Shown here: positions 17,994 through 27,234 of the stretch, one piece after another
Numbering within the stretch: the first letter of the stretch is position 1
Layout: each line of letters starts with the position of its first letter
From: an archaeon
Lineage (GTDB): Archaea; Nanobdellota; Nanobdellia; Woesearchaeales; GW2011-AR9
Reading direction: 5' to 3'
NCBI GenBank assembly: GCA_018696395.1
Contig: JABHQR010000020.1
Span: 53,447 to 117,446 of the forward strand
Length of the DNA: 64,000 nucleotides
Program-made: the position numbers and the translations under genes
The notes under the pieces: model-generated
What the model was told of the DNA's origin: nothing
The model's database searches: none
What the model saw: only the letters and a program-made list of their open reading frames with translations

Positions 17994-19544
17994 TTAATCA
18001 TTACTTATATTCTTTCCAAAATTTTCAATCATGCCATCAAACATATCACTTTTATCTTCAAAACTTTCTATCTCGCCTTGAATTTGAAAATCTTCACTTG
18101 CCCAATCAAAACTATTTCCTTGAGATTTATAACTTTCAGCAAATTCTAATCTTTCTTTAACTTTTTCAGGATCTTTACCTTTTTCAATTAAATCTAAAGC
18201 AATAGTATACTTTTCAATTCCTTTTCTAAATATAGACTCCCCATCAACAGTAAATTGACTCCAGAAGTCTAAACTGTCTCTTGTTAAAGACCATCCTTGT
18301 TCATTCATTTCCTGAAAATTAAGACTATACATCTCATCAAATTCTCTCGCTAAAAATTCATTACAATCATAAATAGTATCATTACTTTTACTTTCAGTGA
18401 TTGTACTTTGAAAAAAACCCATGATTTCATCAAAACCATCTCCTATTTCAAGATTAGCATAAAAATCTGTTTCAAATTTAAAACGAGTATAATCCTCTTC
18501 TAAAGCTAATCTTTTTAATTCTAAATTAGATCTTTCTGAACTCCCCTTTTCTAATTGGTTAATTTCAAAATCTAAATCAGAAATTCTAACTTCAAATCCC
18601 CCTATTTGATATTGAGTGCCAAATTCTGACAATTCGTTTTCAAGATTTTTTGCAGAAAGATATTCTTCTACAAAACCCTCCCCTTCAAAATAATTATTAA
18701 AATCTTCTAAATCTTCTAAAAGATCTTCCAAAAATTCTTCTCTTTCTTGTCCTTCTAAATTTTTTGAAATTCCTTTCTTAGCTTGAATTGATTCAAGTTC
18801 ATCTTCAATTTTTTTCATTAATAAATTATTATTAGCTACATCATCAAATTGATCTGGAGAATATTTTCTTTCGAAATTTTCACAATCTTCCCAGACTTTT
18901 TGAATATAATCATTATTAACAAATCCATTATACTTATCAAAATTAAGTCTTTTTAATAGTGGAAATAAATGGTCTAATTTATCTTTTAATTTATCATATT
19001 TTTTAAGATTAGTTTCATAATTTACCATAGCTACCCTAAGTTGAGTATTAAATTCTACTTCGTCTCTTACTTCTTGAAATCTATCACTTCTTACATTATC
19101 ATAACAATATAATTCTGCATCTCCTAAACTAAGTCCATCATATCCAGTTAAACTTCTTCTTTCAAAAATATGATTATAAATACTATGCCAAAGTTCGTGA
19201 TCTAAAGCACCTAAAACTTCTTCATTAGATTCATAATTATCAGAATAATGTGGTAAAATCAATTCATTTGTAATGGGATTATATGCAGCTACAAAATTAT
19301 TTCCATCATTATTTCTAATAAATTTAATATAGGTTAAATCACTTTTTTCATTACCAGTATAATCTCTTTCTAAAAAACTTAAAGAAATTGGGTCATGTTT
19401 ACTTAATTCTCTTTCAATATCATTTTGTAAATGGTCTTGAGTATAAATATAATCATAATTTAGATTAAGTTCCACATTTTGATGCCCTATACAACCATTA
19501 GATAAACCTAAAAATAAGGGTAATAAGTTCATTTTGTTAACCAT
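17994..19544 (-). CDS. Putative zincin metalloprotease lipoprotein with coiled coils
   Basis: 516 residues. The N-terminus has a short hydrophobic signal ending LSNGC, a lipobox-like site for Cys attachment. At about residue 115, GALDHELWHSIYNH contains HExxH, the zinc-binding and catalytic motif of zincins; YNPITNELILPHY precedes it. From about residue 140 on the protein is highly charged and helical (coiled-coil-like). A third zinc ligand was not assigned. It likely acts outside the membrane. The gene sits among degenerate nreA 5'-end copies. Confidence 0.55.
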   Translation of the reverse strand: MVNKMNLLPLFLGLSNGCIGHQNVELNLNYDYIYTQDHLQNDIERELSKHDPISLSFLERDYTGNEKSDLTYIKFIRNNDGNNFVAAYNPITNELILPHYSDNYESNEEVLGALDHELWHSIYNHIFERRSLTGYDGLSLGDAELYCYDNVRSDRFQEVRDEVEFNTQLRVAMVNYETNLKKYDKLKDKLDHLFPLLKRLNFDKYNGFVNNDYIQKVWEDCENFERKYSPDQFDDVANNNLLMKKIEDELESIQAKKGISKNLEGQEREEFLEDLLEDLEDFNNYFEGEGFVEEYLSAKNLENELSEFGTQYQIGGFEVRISDLDFEINQLEKGSSERSNLELKRLALEEDYTRFKFETDFYANLEIGDGFDEIMGFFQSTITESKSNDTIYDCNEFLAREFDEMYSLNFQEMNEQGWSLTRDSLDFWSQFTVDGESIFRKGIEKYTIALDLIEKGKDPEKVKERLEFAESYKSQGNSFDWASEDFQIQGEIESFEDKSDMFDGMIENFGKNISND

Positions 19545-19644
19545 GTGACTACTTAGTAGTTACTAATATATAAGCTTTTCTATGGTAAAATTTAAAATAA
19601 ATAAGTCTTAAAAAAATCATTATTATAATAATATATTTGGGGCT

Positions 19645-19682
19645 TATTCAATGTACTTATACTTAACTCGTTGAATTCCTCA
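19645..19682. repeat. Degenerate fragment of nreA 5' end, copy B
   Basis: Read on the minus strand it encodes IQRVKYKYIE then a stop, compared with IQRVKYKDIEQ in nreA. Two of the base changes are synonymous (CAG to CAA, AAA to AAG), which argues for an old coding copy and not a chance match. It lies between the zincin and SET genes. Confidence 0.65.
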
Positions 19683-19718
19683 AAAATATTAATAAAGAAC
19701 TAATTTAACTTAAGTAAT

Positions 19719-20177
19719 ATGAACATTATAATTAAAGAATCCCATATCTCTGGGAAAGGAATTTTTGCAGGTAAAGATTTCAAGAAAGGTGAAGTTGTAA
19801 TGGTTTGGGATTTTTCTTATAAAATTAAACGTAATGAAATCAAAAATTTATCTTTAGAAGATCAGAACCATTTAAATTATATTGGAAAAGGGAATTATGT
19901 TATTATGAAATCTCCAGAAAAGTATGTTAATCATTCTTGTCATACTAACACTTATGTTGATAACGAAAAAGATATTGCTCTTAGAGATATTAACAAAGGC
20001 GAAGAAATAACTACTGACTATTCTGTAAATAGTATGGAAGATTGGGAAATGCCATGCAGTTGTGGAAGTAAGAATTGTAGAAAAGTAATTGTTGGAGATT
20101 TCAGAAAGTTGGATGTTAAGGTACGTAAAAAGTTAGAACCTTACTTACAAGATTGGTTCAAGAAAGAGATCGAATAG
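19719..20177 (+). CDS. SET-domain protein lysine methyltransferase
   Basis: 152 residues. The N-terminal SET strand has SHISGKGIFAGKDFKKGE. The SAM and lysine-channel motifs are YVNHSCHTN (Asn71, His72, Cys74) and GEEITTDYS (94-102). The post-SET CSCGSKNCR gives Cys115, Cys120 and nearby Cys113 for zinc. All parts needed for activity are visible in a compact form. In archaea such enzymes methylate chromatin or other proteins; a substrate is not apparent, though Alba is encoded at 28533. Confidence 0.9.
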   Translation: MNIIIKESHISGKGIFAGKDFKKGEVVMVWDFSYKIKRNEIKNLSLEDQNHLNYIGKGNYVIMKSPEKYVNHSCHTNTYVDNEKDIALRDINKGEEITTDYSVNSMEDWEMPCSCGSKNCRKVIVGDFRKLDVKVRKKLEPYLQDWFKKEIE

Positions 20178-20178
20178 T

Positions 20179-20222
20179 CTTATATTTAACTCGCTTGATT
20201 TAAATGATATTATTGTTAAGTT
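20179..20222. repeat. Degenerate fragment of nreA 5' end, copy C
   Basis: Begins 2 nt after the SET stop codon. On the minus strand it reads IKRVKYKT, like the NreA N-terminus, and continues with TATTGTTAAGTT that also sits upstream of nreA. See the copy at 17361 for the match counts. Confidence 0.75.
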
Positions 20223-20380
20223 ATGTGATAACATATAACTCTTATCGCAGTAGTGAGCATAAAGTTCATTTAGAGAAGTATTGCGGTACAAGTTTTGAGT
20301 TTGAAGAAGCTTACCTTAAAGTCCATGATGGGTTCAAATACGATATTTTGGGTCAGTATGAGATAGGTGTTTTTGAATAA
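20204..20380 (+). CDS. Small ORF, hypothetical
   Basis: 58 residues: starts MILLLSYVITYN and continues with EHKVHLEKYCGTSFEFEEAY and ends YEIGVFE. The frame is open from ATG to TAA, and codon choice looks like neighbouring genes after the first ten codons. Those first codons, however, lie in the nreA-derived repeat, so the true start may be GTG 20225, or the ORF may be a relic of a longer gene. No family recognised. Confidence 0.35.
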   Translation: MILLLSYVITYNSYRSSEHKVHLEKYCGTSFEFEEAYLKVHDGFKYDILGQYEIGVFE

Positions 20381-20427
20381 TTATACCCCATTTTTGCACA
20401 GAAAATAAATCTCTGTTTATTTTTTTG

Positions 20428-20442
20428 TGACCAGTGGGTATT
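20428..20442. repeat. 15-nt direct repeat, copy 2 (TGACCAGTGGGTATT)
   Basis: Identical to 17631-17645. It lies just downstream of the deaminase stop codon (opposite strand) and may mark the right edge of the duplicated block. Confidence 0.65.
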
Positions 20443-20452
20443 GTTTAAAGTT

Positions 20453-20971
20453 TCACCATTTTGAATTCATATCTTCATATAACACTCTTATTTTATCCCA
20501 AACTTTTGTGTTTTGTTTTTTCATGAAATCTATCATTAAATCATAAACTTCTTCTTTGTATAAACCGCCTTTAATTTCTGGCCATTTTCTTACATACCAA
20601 TCAGTTAGTTCTTTAGGGTTAATTTTGGTAGCACCACCATGAGGGTCCGGACAAGCATAAACAATTTTGGAAATTCTATGCAATACTGAGGTGCCTAAAC
20701 ACATTAAACAAGGTTCTAATGTAGTATAAAGAATTACATCAGAAAGATCATTTTTAATATAAGATTTAATTAATTTTGAATTTTCTCTAATTAACATTGA
20801 TTCAGCATGTGATGCCCAATCTTCTTTACTATGTAAACAATTTCTTTTTTTACCTGTAATCTTATCATTTATAACTAAGACTGCACCAACTGGATAATCA
20901 CCATTTTGTAAAGAAATTTTTGCTTCTTCAATAGCTAACCTCATATACTTATGATCTAAATCTTCATTCAT
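20453..20971 (-). CDS. Nucleoside/tRNA-type deaminase (CDA superfamily)
   Basis: 172 residues from ATG 20971. An upstream in-frame ATG at 21094 would cover the whole divergent promoter gap and add an odd hydrophobic leader, so it was rejected. The zinc site is HAE (in WASHAESML) and PCLMC (LEPCLMCLG), the signature of guanine, cytidine and TadA-type deaminases. The C-terminal helix with Trp residues resembles guanine-deaminase-like members more than TadA. It is divergent from purF. Confidence 0.8.
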   Translation of the reverse strand: MNEDLDHKYMRLAIEEAKISLQNGDYPVGAVLVINDKITGKKRNCLHSKEDWASHAESMLIRENSKLIKSYIKNDLSDVILYTTLEPCLMCLGTSVLHRISKIVYACPDPHGGATKINPKELTDWYVRKWPEIKGGLYKEEVYDLMIDFMKKQNTKVWDKIRVLYEDMNSKW

Positions 20972-21063
20972 ACTTTTGTAAAGAGATGCATATTTAAATA
21001 ATTTAGGAGGAGGAATTTTAATTATAAACACCAACCCCAAACATACATATTCCAACATAATAA

Positions 21064-21076
21064 AAATATATAAATA
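21064..21076 (+). promoter_or_regulatory. TATA box for purF, leaderless transcript likely
   Basis: AAATATATAAATA is centred about 27 nt before the ATG at 21097. With the usual archaeal TATA-to-start distance of about 25 nt, transcription would begin at or within a few bases of the start codon. Confidence 0.6.
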
Positions 21077-21096
21077 AATAGTTCTCTCCAACAAGT

Positions 21097-22584
21097 ATGT
21101 GCGGCATAATAGGTTGTATCGGGAACTACCCAGTCCTAGACGATATCGTTAAAGGCTTAGTTGCGTTACAGCATCGAGGTATACAATCCACAGGCGCAGT
21201 TATTTACAATTCTAAACATGATGAATTCAATTTAGTGAGAAGAGAAAAAGGATCTGCACAAGACGTTTTTGCAAATCTCAACACTGCAAATATTCAAGGC
21301 AATATTGGTGTGGGACATAACCGATACGCAACTTCTGGTGATGACCTTACTAAAGATGCCCAACCTTTATTCACACAAAAAATGGGGTTAGTTATTGCAC
21401 ATAATGGCCAAATTGCAAACTATTTAGCATTGAAAGAAAAATTGAAAGAAGAAAAAAATTACAGATTTTTTACTAATTGTGATGCCGAACCTTTACTGTT
21501 TGCATTAACACAGAATTTAATAGATTTAAAACCTTACAAAATCAAAAGTACAGAAAAATTTGTTAAAGATAAACTGTTCCCAGCATTACATAATACTTTA
21601 AACAGTACAAAACCTTTCTCTGCTATCGGAGCATATTCAGTTGTAACAATTATTCCTGGCAGAGGTTTGTTAGCTTTCAAAGATCCGCATGCTATCAGAC
21701 CATTAAATTTTGCAAAAAGAGTTAACGATGATAAAGTTCAGTACGCTTTTGCTTCCGAAACTACTGCGTTCCATTTAATGAAAGGTTTCAAAGATTTTTA
21801 TGAGTTAAGTGCTGGAGAAGCAGTTTTCATAGATTTAGATTTTAATGTTTACAAAGAAAATATTCACTCATTAGATGAACGAGTTTGTATTTTCGAGATA
21901 CCTTACTTTTCTCAAGTAGATTCAGATTATCGAGGAGAACAAGTTTATGATTATAGATACAAGTTAGGGTTAGCATTAGCTGAACAGTACCATGAAATGA
22001 AAGACCAGATTGATGTAGTAGTACCAGTGCCGAAATCCCCAATTCCTGCCGCACAAGCATTAGCAGACGTTTGGGAGAAAAAATATGGGGGGATAGTAGC
22101 AAGACCATCACATTCTAATATAAGGGCATTTCAACAAGAAAAAGGTAAAAGAGGTAATGCTATCGATCAAAAACATTTGTTCGTTAAATCGCACCTTGAT
22201 GGTAAACGAGTAGCGTTAGTTGATGACACTATGTTAAGAGCAGATACCGCAAGAAGAGTTATTGAAAAAGTTTATTCTTTAGGTGCCAAAGAAGTACATT
22301 TTTATGTTACATTCCCACCGTTTAAAGCTATTTGTCCAGGAGGAATAGATATTGCAAGGAATGGTGAACTGATTATCAATTATGGTATTCCTGAAGAGAT
22401 TGAAAATGCTAGAAGATATATTGGTGCTAATAGTTTAAACTTTTTAGATTTAGAAAGAACTGCTCAAGCACAAAATTTAACTATGAAAAATGTTTGTTTA
22501 GGTTGTACTCAGAAACAGTATCCTTTCGACATGAAAGATTATGAAAGATTTCAAAAATTAAGAAGTCAACATCGAGGAGATTGA
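21097..22584 (+). CDS. purF: Amidophosphoribosyltransferase PurF
   Basis: 495 residues. It makes 5-phosphoribosylamine from PRPP and glutamine, the first step of purine synthesis. Met1 is followed by CGIIGCIGN, so Cys2 is the N-terminal glutaminase nucleophile; VGHNRYATSG and AHNGQIANY complete that domain. The PRTase domain has VVPVPKSPIPAA and the PRPP loop VALVDDTMLRADTAR. A C-terminal VCLGCTQKQYPF retains two Cys. No other pur genes are in the window, so either the pathway is scattered or PurF has a salvage-type role. Confidence 0.92.
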   Translation: MCGIIGCIGNYPVLDDIVKGLVALQHRGIQSTGAVIYNSKHDEFNLVRREKGSAQDVFANLNTANIQGNIGVGHNRYATSGDDLTKDAQPLFTQKMGLVIAHNGQIANYLALKEKLKEEKNYRFFTNCDAEPLLFALTQNLIDLKPYKIKSTEKFVKDKLFPALHNTLNSTKPFSAIGAYSVVTIIPGRGLLAFKDPHAIRPLNFAKRVNDDKVQYAFASETTAFHLMKGFKDFYELSAGEAVFIDLDFNVYKENIHSLDERVCIFEIPYFSQVDSDYRGEQVYDYRYKLGLALAEQYHEMKDQIDVVVPVPKSPIPAAQALADVWEKKYGGIVARPSHSNIRAFQQEKGKRGNAIDQKHLFVKSHLDGKRVALVDDTMLRADTARRVIEKVYSLGAKEVHFYVTFPPFKAICPGGIDIARNGELIINYGIPEEIENARRYIGANSLNFLDLERTAQAQNLTMKNVCLGCTQKQYPFDMKDYERFQKLRSQHRGD

Positions 22585-22893
22585 ATTTCAAAGTAATGTA
22601 AATTTGACAGAATTAGAAGCAACTTTGGAATAAAAACCCTAGTTACCCAACAATATAATCGAATTAACTATTATCTTAGGTGTGCAAAACATGATGGATA
22701 TAAAATATTCAACACCACATTTAAATCTTTGGATAGTTCATTACCATAACAATCATTGCAGTTTTAATTAACAGTTTCTCATTAATTTTAGATTTTTTAA
22801 CATCTCACCACAAGAATGCAAAAAATAAAAATAAGGCAATATTTAGTCTTTTTAGGCGAAAGGTTTTAATAATTCTTTGCTTCTGGGATAATT
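22585..22893. other. 309-nt intergenic region, no gene supported
   Basis: Between purF and the small coiled-coil ORF. A/T-rich. An ATG at 22691 opens a 26-codon frame, too short and without a ribosome site. No tRNA fold, repeat or obvious promoter beyond generic A/T runs was found. Confidence 0.5.
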
Positions 22894-23076
22894 ATGTCCC
22901 AAGAAAGAGTATCGGAAATTAGAATTGCTTTACTAGATTTAGAAAGTAAAATCAGACCATTACAGTGGGACTCAAACAGGAACCAAATCAATCCTTTCAA
23001 AAAGATTGAACTGGGTCGATTAAATGAACAAAAAAATTTGTTAAACAAAGAACTAAATGAATTGGAAAAACCATAA
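22894..23076 (+). CDS. Small coiled-coil protein
   Basis: 60 residues, mostly charged helix: starts MSQERVSEIRIALLDLESK and ends LLNKELNELEKP, with heptad-like spacing of Leu and Ile. Preferred over the opposite-strand frame covering the same bases, which would encode an uneven Phe/Ser/Leu-rich chain. Function unknown. Confidence 0.5.
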   Translation: MSQERVSEIRIALLDLESKIRPLQWDSNRNQINPFKKIELGRLNEQKNLLNKELNELEKP

Positions 23077-23168
23077 TTGTTTACTTAGTACTAATGTTTG
23101 TCCACTAATAAATATTGTTAAATCCTGATGGTCAATATTAGCGAGAGCTTTTCATACATCAAATAGAT

Positions 23169-23717
23169 CTAATCAAAACCTAACAAATCAGATCTAGAAA
23201 CAATACCTTTAATTTTACCCTTTTCAGTTATGATAACTAACTGATTCTCTTTAAGAATTTCTAATAAAGTTTTATACTTCGTATTAATAGGGACCAAAGG
23301 AGGATTATCTTCCATTATATCCGAAACAGTTAAATTATGAAAATCTTTTTTATGGTTAATTAAAGCGTTAAGAATATTTTTCTCACTAATCAAACCAACA
23401 ATATTATCATTTTCTTTCACTGGTAATTGTGAAATACCTTTCTTTTTCATGATTTTAATAATTTCATCAATCATTTGGTTAGGATTAGCAAACAAAACTT
23501 TCCTGTTCATCACATCTTTAGCTTTTTTATTTTTTTCTTCAGAAATTCCTCCCAGAACTTGAAAGATTTTTTTAGTTTTAGAATAAGTAGGTTCAATTTT
23601 GTTAGATTCAATTTTTGTTATAAATGATTGTGAAACTCCTGCAAGTTCAGCAAGTTCCTTCTGGCTTAAAGAATATTCTTTACGAAGTTTTTTTATCTGG
23701 TTAAGTTCTGGTAACAT
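23169..23717 (-). CDS. HTH-Xre plus tandem CBS-domain regulator
   Basis: 182 residues. Residues 5-60 form an XRE-type HTH (YSLSQKELAELAGVSQSF, then ITKIESNKIEPT). Two CBS domains follow: KDVMNRKVLFANPNQMIDE to GLISEKNIL, and VSDIMEDNPPLVPINTKY to GIVSRSDLL. CBS pairs bind adenine nucleotides or SAM, so this archaeal-type regulator likely couples transcription to energy or methionine status. metK lies nearby on the other strand. Confidence 0.88.
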   Translation of the reverse strand: MLPELNQIKKLRKEYSLSQKELAELAGVSQSFITKIESNKIEPTYSKTKKIFQVLGGISEEKNKKAKDVMNRKVLFANPNQMIDEIIKIMKKKGISQLPVKENDNIVGLISEKNILNALINHKKDFHNLTVSDIMEDNPPLVPINTKYKTLLEILKENQLVIITEKGKIKGIVSRSDLLGFD

Positions 23718-23763
23718 AATAAAAATAAAAGAAGTAAGTTAATTTAATAAATTTATGGTAAAT

Positions 23764-25353
23764 TTATTCAACCTTAGGACATTTCTCATCAACAAACTGA
23801 TTTAAATTATCTTTAGCTGTACTGAAATGTTCTAAATTACCATAAATGTTTCCTTCTTGGAATTCCCAATTAAGTCCATCAACTTCAAACCTTAAATCGC
23901 CACAACTAGTTTTTCCAAGAGTATATTGTAATTTAATTGTACTAGCTCCCAAAAGATAATCTTCTACATGTAATTGAGTGATAGATGCATGAACATCTGA
24001 AATGTTCGAACCCAGATCATGTTCAGCCCAATACTGTGACCCACCATAAACCCCTAAAGTTAAAGCTACCCCAGCAAGTAATCCCAAAATTCTTGGATTT
24101 TTCCCTTGTTTATGAGGGTTATTTTCATAATTTTTAACTTTTCTTGATAATCCCTCTTTTTCTAATTCCAGAATTTTTATAGTTCCGGTTCTTTCTGTTA
24201 CGTCTGCTTCTAAATTAGCATTTTCATATTGATAACTTTCAAGATTTAAACCTAAATTATGTACATCATTTGTCAATTTAACATGCTCATCACTTAATTC
24301 AAGAGTTGTTCTTTCAAGATCCATTCTTAATTTTCTTTCTTCAACAAAGGCAGCATGAACTTTTCGATAATTTTCTGCCAAAACATCATAAGTTAATTGA
24401 CCAGTTTCACTAGAAGCTTGAACTGTTTCATTTCTAAAGAAAGCATCTTCAGCTAAATCAAAAGATTCATTCATACCATTAACTCTAGCAAGAATCACTG
24501 TAATGTTATCCTGACCTCCTGCCCGATTAGCTTCATAAATTAAACTATTAGCACATTGCTTTAATTTTTTTTCAGAAACTTTTTCTTCAGGTTTAATAGT
24601 TTGATTTAAAATTTCTTCAATCGACTTGATAGTAATTTTCCCACTAGGGGAATCTAATTCACGCCTAGTCTTGTCATTAAGCATATCAGTTAATCCATCT
24701 GAACATAACAAGTAAACATCCCCCTCTTGAATGCCAACATAAGAACAATCTACTAATACTTCATTACCATGATTATCGTGGTCACCATTACTAATACTTC
24801 TAGTGATATAATTATTCATATGGTGATTCTTAAAAGCTTCTTCATCAAAAGGTTTACCTTCTTCTTCAGCTTTTGTTTTTAGAGTTTGAAAAGCAAAATT
24901 ATGGTCATCTGTTAATCTAGCTAAAGTTCCTTCCCTTAAAAGATATAACCTTGAATCACCAGCATGCGCATAATTAGCAATACCAATTGGATTTAAAAAC
25001 AATCCAACATAAGTTGTTAAAGGATCTAATTTAGTTTCAGGATTTTTTACTCTTTCTTTATTTACGCACTCGGAGATATATTTTTTAGTTTTTAAAGCAA
25101 TTGTAGTCAAAACCTGCTCACCACCATTAGCTAAATTTTCACCTAAAAGACTATCTAATTCTGCATAAATCTCCCTGGAACTTTCTGAACCATAACCAGA
25201 AGCAATTTCCCCACCAGAATGGCCACCTGCACCATCAAATAAAGTAATTAAGGAAGGATTGTCTTGATTTAAAAAATAATTATCTTGATTTGTTTCTCTA
25301 ACTTTACCATTATCGGTACAAGCTGCTGTAACAAGTTCATATACATATACCAT
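23764..25353 (-). CDS. PP2C-family protein phosphatase, membrane-anchored
   Basis: 529 residues. The catalytic domain (about 1-265) has all metal-binding motifs: RETNQDN, LFDGAGGHSGGE, HAGDSRLYLL, LLCSDGLTDML and GGQDNITVI. A coiled-coil linker (about 310-410) leads to one transmembrane helix (ILGLLAGVALTLGVYGG), then about 90 residues outside with two Cys. This architecture suggests a signal-transducing phosphatase regulated across the membrane. The partner kinase is not visible; Bud32 is the only kinase-like gene seen. Confidence 0.88.
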   Translation of the reverse strand: MVYVYELVTAACTDNGKVRETNQDNYFLNQDNPSLITLFDGAGGHSGGEIASGYGSESSREIYAELDSLLGENLANGGEQVLTTIALKTKKYISECVNKERVKNPETKLDPLTTYVGLFLNPIGIANYAHAGDSRLYLLREGTLARLTDDHNFAFQTLKTKAEEEGKPFDEEAFKNHHMNNYITRSISNGDHDNHGNEVLVDCSYVGIQEGDVYLLCSDGLTDMLNDKTRRELDSPSGKITIKSIEEILNQTIKPEEKVSEKKLKQCANSLIYEANRAGGQDNITVILARVNGMNESFDLAEDAFFRNETVQASSETGQLTYDVLAENYRKVHAAFVEERKLRMDLERTTLELSDEHVKLTNDVHNLGLNLESYQYENANLEADVTERTGTIKILELEKEGLSRKVKNYENNPHKQGKNPRILGLLAGVALTLGVYGGSQYWAEHDLGSNISDVHASITQLHVEDYLLGASTIKLQYTLGKTSCGDLRFEVDGLNWEFQEGNIYGNLEHFSTAKDNLNQFVDEKCPKVE

Positions 25354-25507
25354 TTTAATGCTATTTTTAAGAGAGCTATATAAACTTTACGATAGCTTTC
25401 ATCATTTCACAATAGTAATTAAACTTAAAGTAGACTAACTGCAAATATTCCTATAAGAATAATTATGTCAAGAATCTTTATATCTAATTAATTTAGAACC
25501 ACACCAC

Positions 25508-25918
25508 ATGGTAAACGAGATTAATGGATTAAATGGAATCAAAGCATGGTATATTGCTTTAAGAGTACCAAAAGAAATGTATAAAAGTGACTTAAGAGAC
25601 ATGCTTAAAATTGAAGATATTAGATTAAATGTGAATCTAGGATTATCAGGTAAAACACTTGTAGACCACATTTCAACAGTAGTTGAAGATTATACTGATA
25701 ACCTTGAGAAAGGAATTAGTATTGAAGAATACGATACTGTTATGAAAGGATATCTTGCATTAAATATGTTATACCCAGCAGATTTTAGAGTTAAAAATAG
25801 AGATGGGAGTGGTAACAAAGTAATTCCTGAAGAGTTTATACCTTATGTTAAAGAAAAAGTAAAGTTGTTAGAAAAATTTCATAGAGGATATGAAAGAATA
25901 AAAACCTTAGTAAAATAA
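25508..25918 (+). CDS. Hypothetical helical protein
   Basis: 136 residues, soluble, mainly helical and charged, no cysteines. It ends 17 nt before metK on the same strand, so the two are likely one transcript. I do not recognise the family. Confidence 0.5.
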   Translation: MVNEINGLNGIKAWYIALRVPKEMYKSDLRDMLKIEDIRLNVNLGLSGKTLVDHISTVVEDYTDNLEKGISIEEYDTVMKGYLALNMLYPADFRVKNRDGSGNKVIPEEFIPYVKEKVKLLEKFHRGYERIKTLVK

Positions 25919-25935
25919 AATAGAGGAATCATAAA

Positions 25936-27099
25936 ATGGAAAATAAATATTTGTTCACTTCTGAAAGTGTAAGTGAAGGTCACCCTGACAAAATGGCTGA
26001 CCAGATTAGTGATGCGATTCTTGATGCAATCATCAAAGATGATCCAAATGCAAGAGTAGCAGTAGAATGTTTAACAAAAACAGGGTTCGTAGTAGTAGCA
26101 GGAGAAGTTACAACTAACACTTATGTTGATGTCCAAAAAATTGCTAGGAAAACAATTTTAGAGATAGGATATGACAAACCAGAATATGGGTTTGAAGGTA
26201 GTACTTGTGGTGTATTAGTAGCATTATCTGAACAATCACCTGACATTTCTCAAGGAGTTTCTGAGGGAGAAGGTTTATACCAAGAACAAGGTGCAGGAGA
26301 TCAAGGTTTAATGTTTGGTTATGCAACTAACGAAACTCCTGAATTAATGCCATTACCGATCATGTTAGCTCATAAATTAACAATGCGACTTGCAAGCGCC
26401 AGAAAAAGGGGAGAGATTTGGTATCTTCGACCTGATGCAAAATCCCAAGTTACAATTGAATATGAAAATGGTAGACCTAAAAGGTTAGATGCAGTAGTGA
26501 TTTCAACCCAACATCACCCTGACGTAGATTTAGAAACTATCCGAAGAGATATTGTTGAAAAAATTATCAAACCAGTTTGTGTTGAGTATATTGATGAAAA
26601 CACCAAATTTTATGTGAATCCAACAGGCATTTTTGTTCAAGGTGGTCCTGTAGCTGATGCAGGTGTTACTGGAAGAAAAATCATTGTAGACACTTATGGT
26701 GGTATGGGTCGACATGGTGGTGGAGCATTCTCTGGAAAAGATCCAAGTAAAGTTGATCGAAGTGCATCTTACATGTCAAGATATGTTGCAAAAAATATTG
26801 TTGCAGCAGGATTAGCAAACAAATGTGAAGTTCAATTAGCTTACGCAATTGGCATAGCTAAACCAGTTTCAGTGTTGGTAGATTGTTTTGGCACTAACAA
26901 AATTCCTGAAGAAAAGATATCTGAGTTAGTTAACAAACATTTCCAGTTAACGCCAAAAGGTATTATTGAAAGCTTGAATTTGCGTAGACCTATTTACAGG
27001 AAGACTGCAGCTTATGGGCATTTTGGTAGAAACGATCCAGACTTCACTTGGGAAAAAACTGATAAAGCTGAAATTTTAAGAAGTGAAGCAGGATTGTAA
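25936..27099 (+). CDS. metK: S-adenosylmethionine synthetase, bacterial type
   Basis: 387 residues. It makes SAM from methionine and ATP. The signature [19 protein letters not shown], then [11 protein letters not shown], and [18 protein letters not shown] are the bacterial/eukaryotic MetK motifs. Archaea normally carry a distinct archaeal MAT with very low similarity, so this copy points to gene transfer from a bacterium, as seen in DPANN genomes. Ribosome site GAGG at 25922-25925 precedes the ATG. A run of Ts follows the stop. Confidence 0.95.
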   Translation: MENKYLFTSESVSEGHPDKMADQISDAILDAIIKDDPNARVAVECLTKTGFVVVAGEVTTNTYVDVQKIARKTILEIGYDKPEYGFEGSTCGVLVALSEQSPDISQGVSEGEGLYQEQGAGDQGLMFGYATNETPELMPLPIMLAHKLTMRLASARKRGEIWYLRPDAKSQVTIEYENGRPKRLDAVVISTQHHPDVDLETIRRDIVEKIIKPVCVEYIDENTKFYVNPTGIFVQGGPVADAGVTGRKIIVDTYGGMGRHGGGAFSGKDPSKVDRSASYMSRYVAKNIVAAGLANKCEVQLAYAIGIAKPVSVLVDCFGTNKIPEEKISELVNKHFQLTPKGIIESLNLRRPIYRKTAAYGHFGRNDPDFTWEKTDKAEILRSEAGL

Positions 27100-27108
27100 T
27101 ATTCATTG

Positions 27109-27140
27109 ATTTTTTTGTTTTATTTTTTAATTTTATTTTT
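27109..27140 (+). terminator. T-rich terminator after metK
   Basis: Several runs of 5-7 Ts begin 10 nt after the metK stop, the usual form of archaeal intrinsic termination. No hairpin is needed or seen. Confidence 0.5.
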
Positions 27141-27234
27141 AATATAATTAATATCAAAATTATTTATTCTCACTATTTTAGTATATTCAGTACATATGTT
27201 AAATTAAAATAGTTAATCCAACATAAGTATTATT

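Noticed and set aside
20972..21094. N-terminal extension of the deaminase gene to ATG 21094
   Set aside because: It would occupy the divergent promoter with the purF TATA box and adds a hydrophobic leader not found in the family.
22866..23048. 60-codon frame on the minus strand opposite the small coiled-coil ORF
   Set aside because: Uneven Phe/Ser-rich sequence with no ribosome site; the plus-strand frame has a regular helical heptad pattern.
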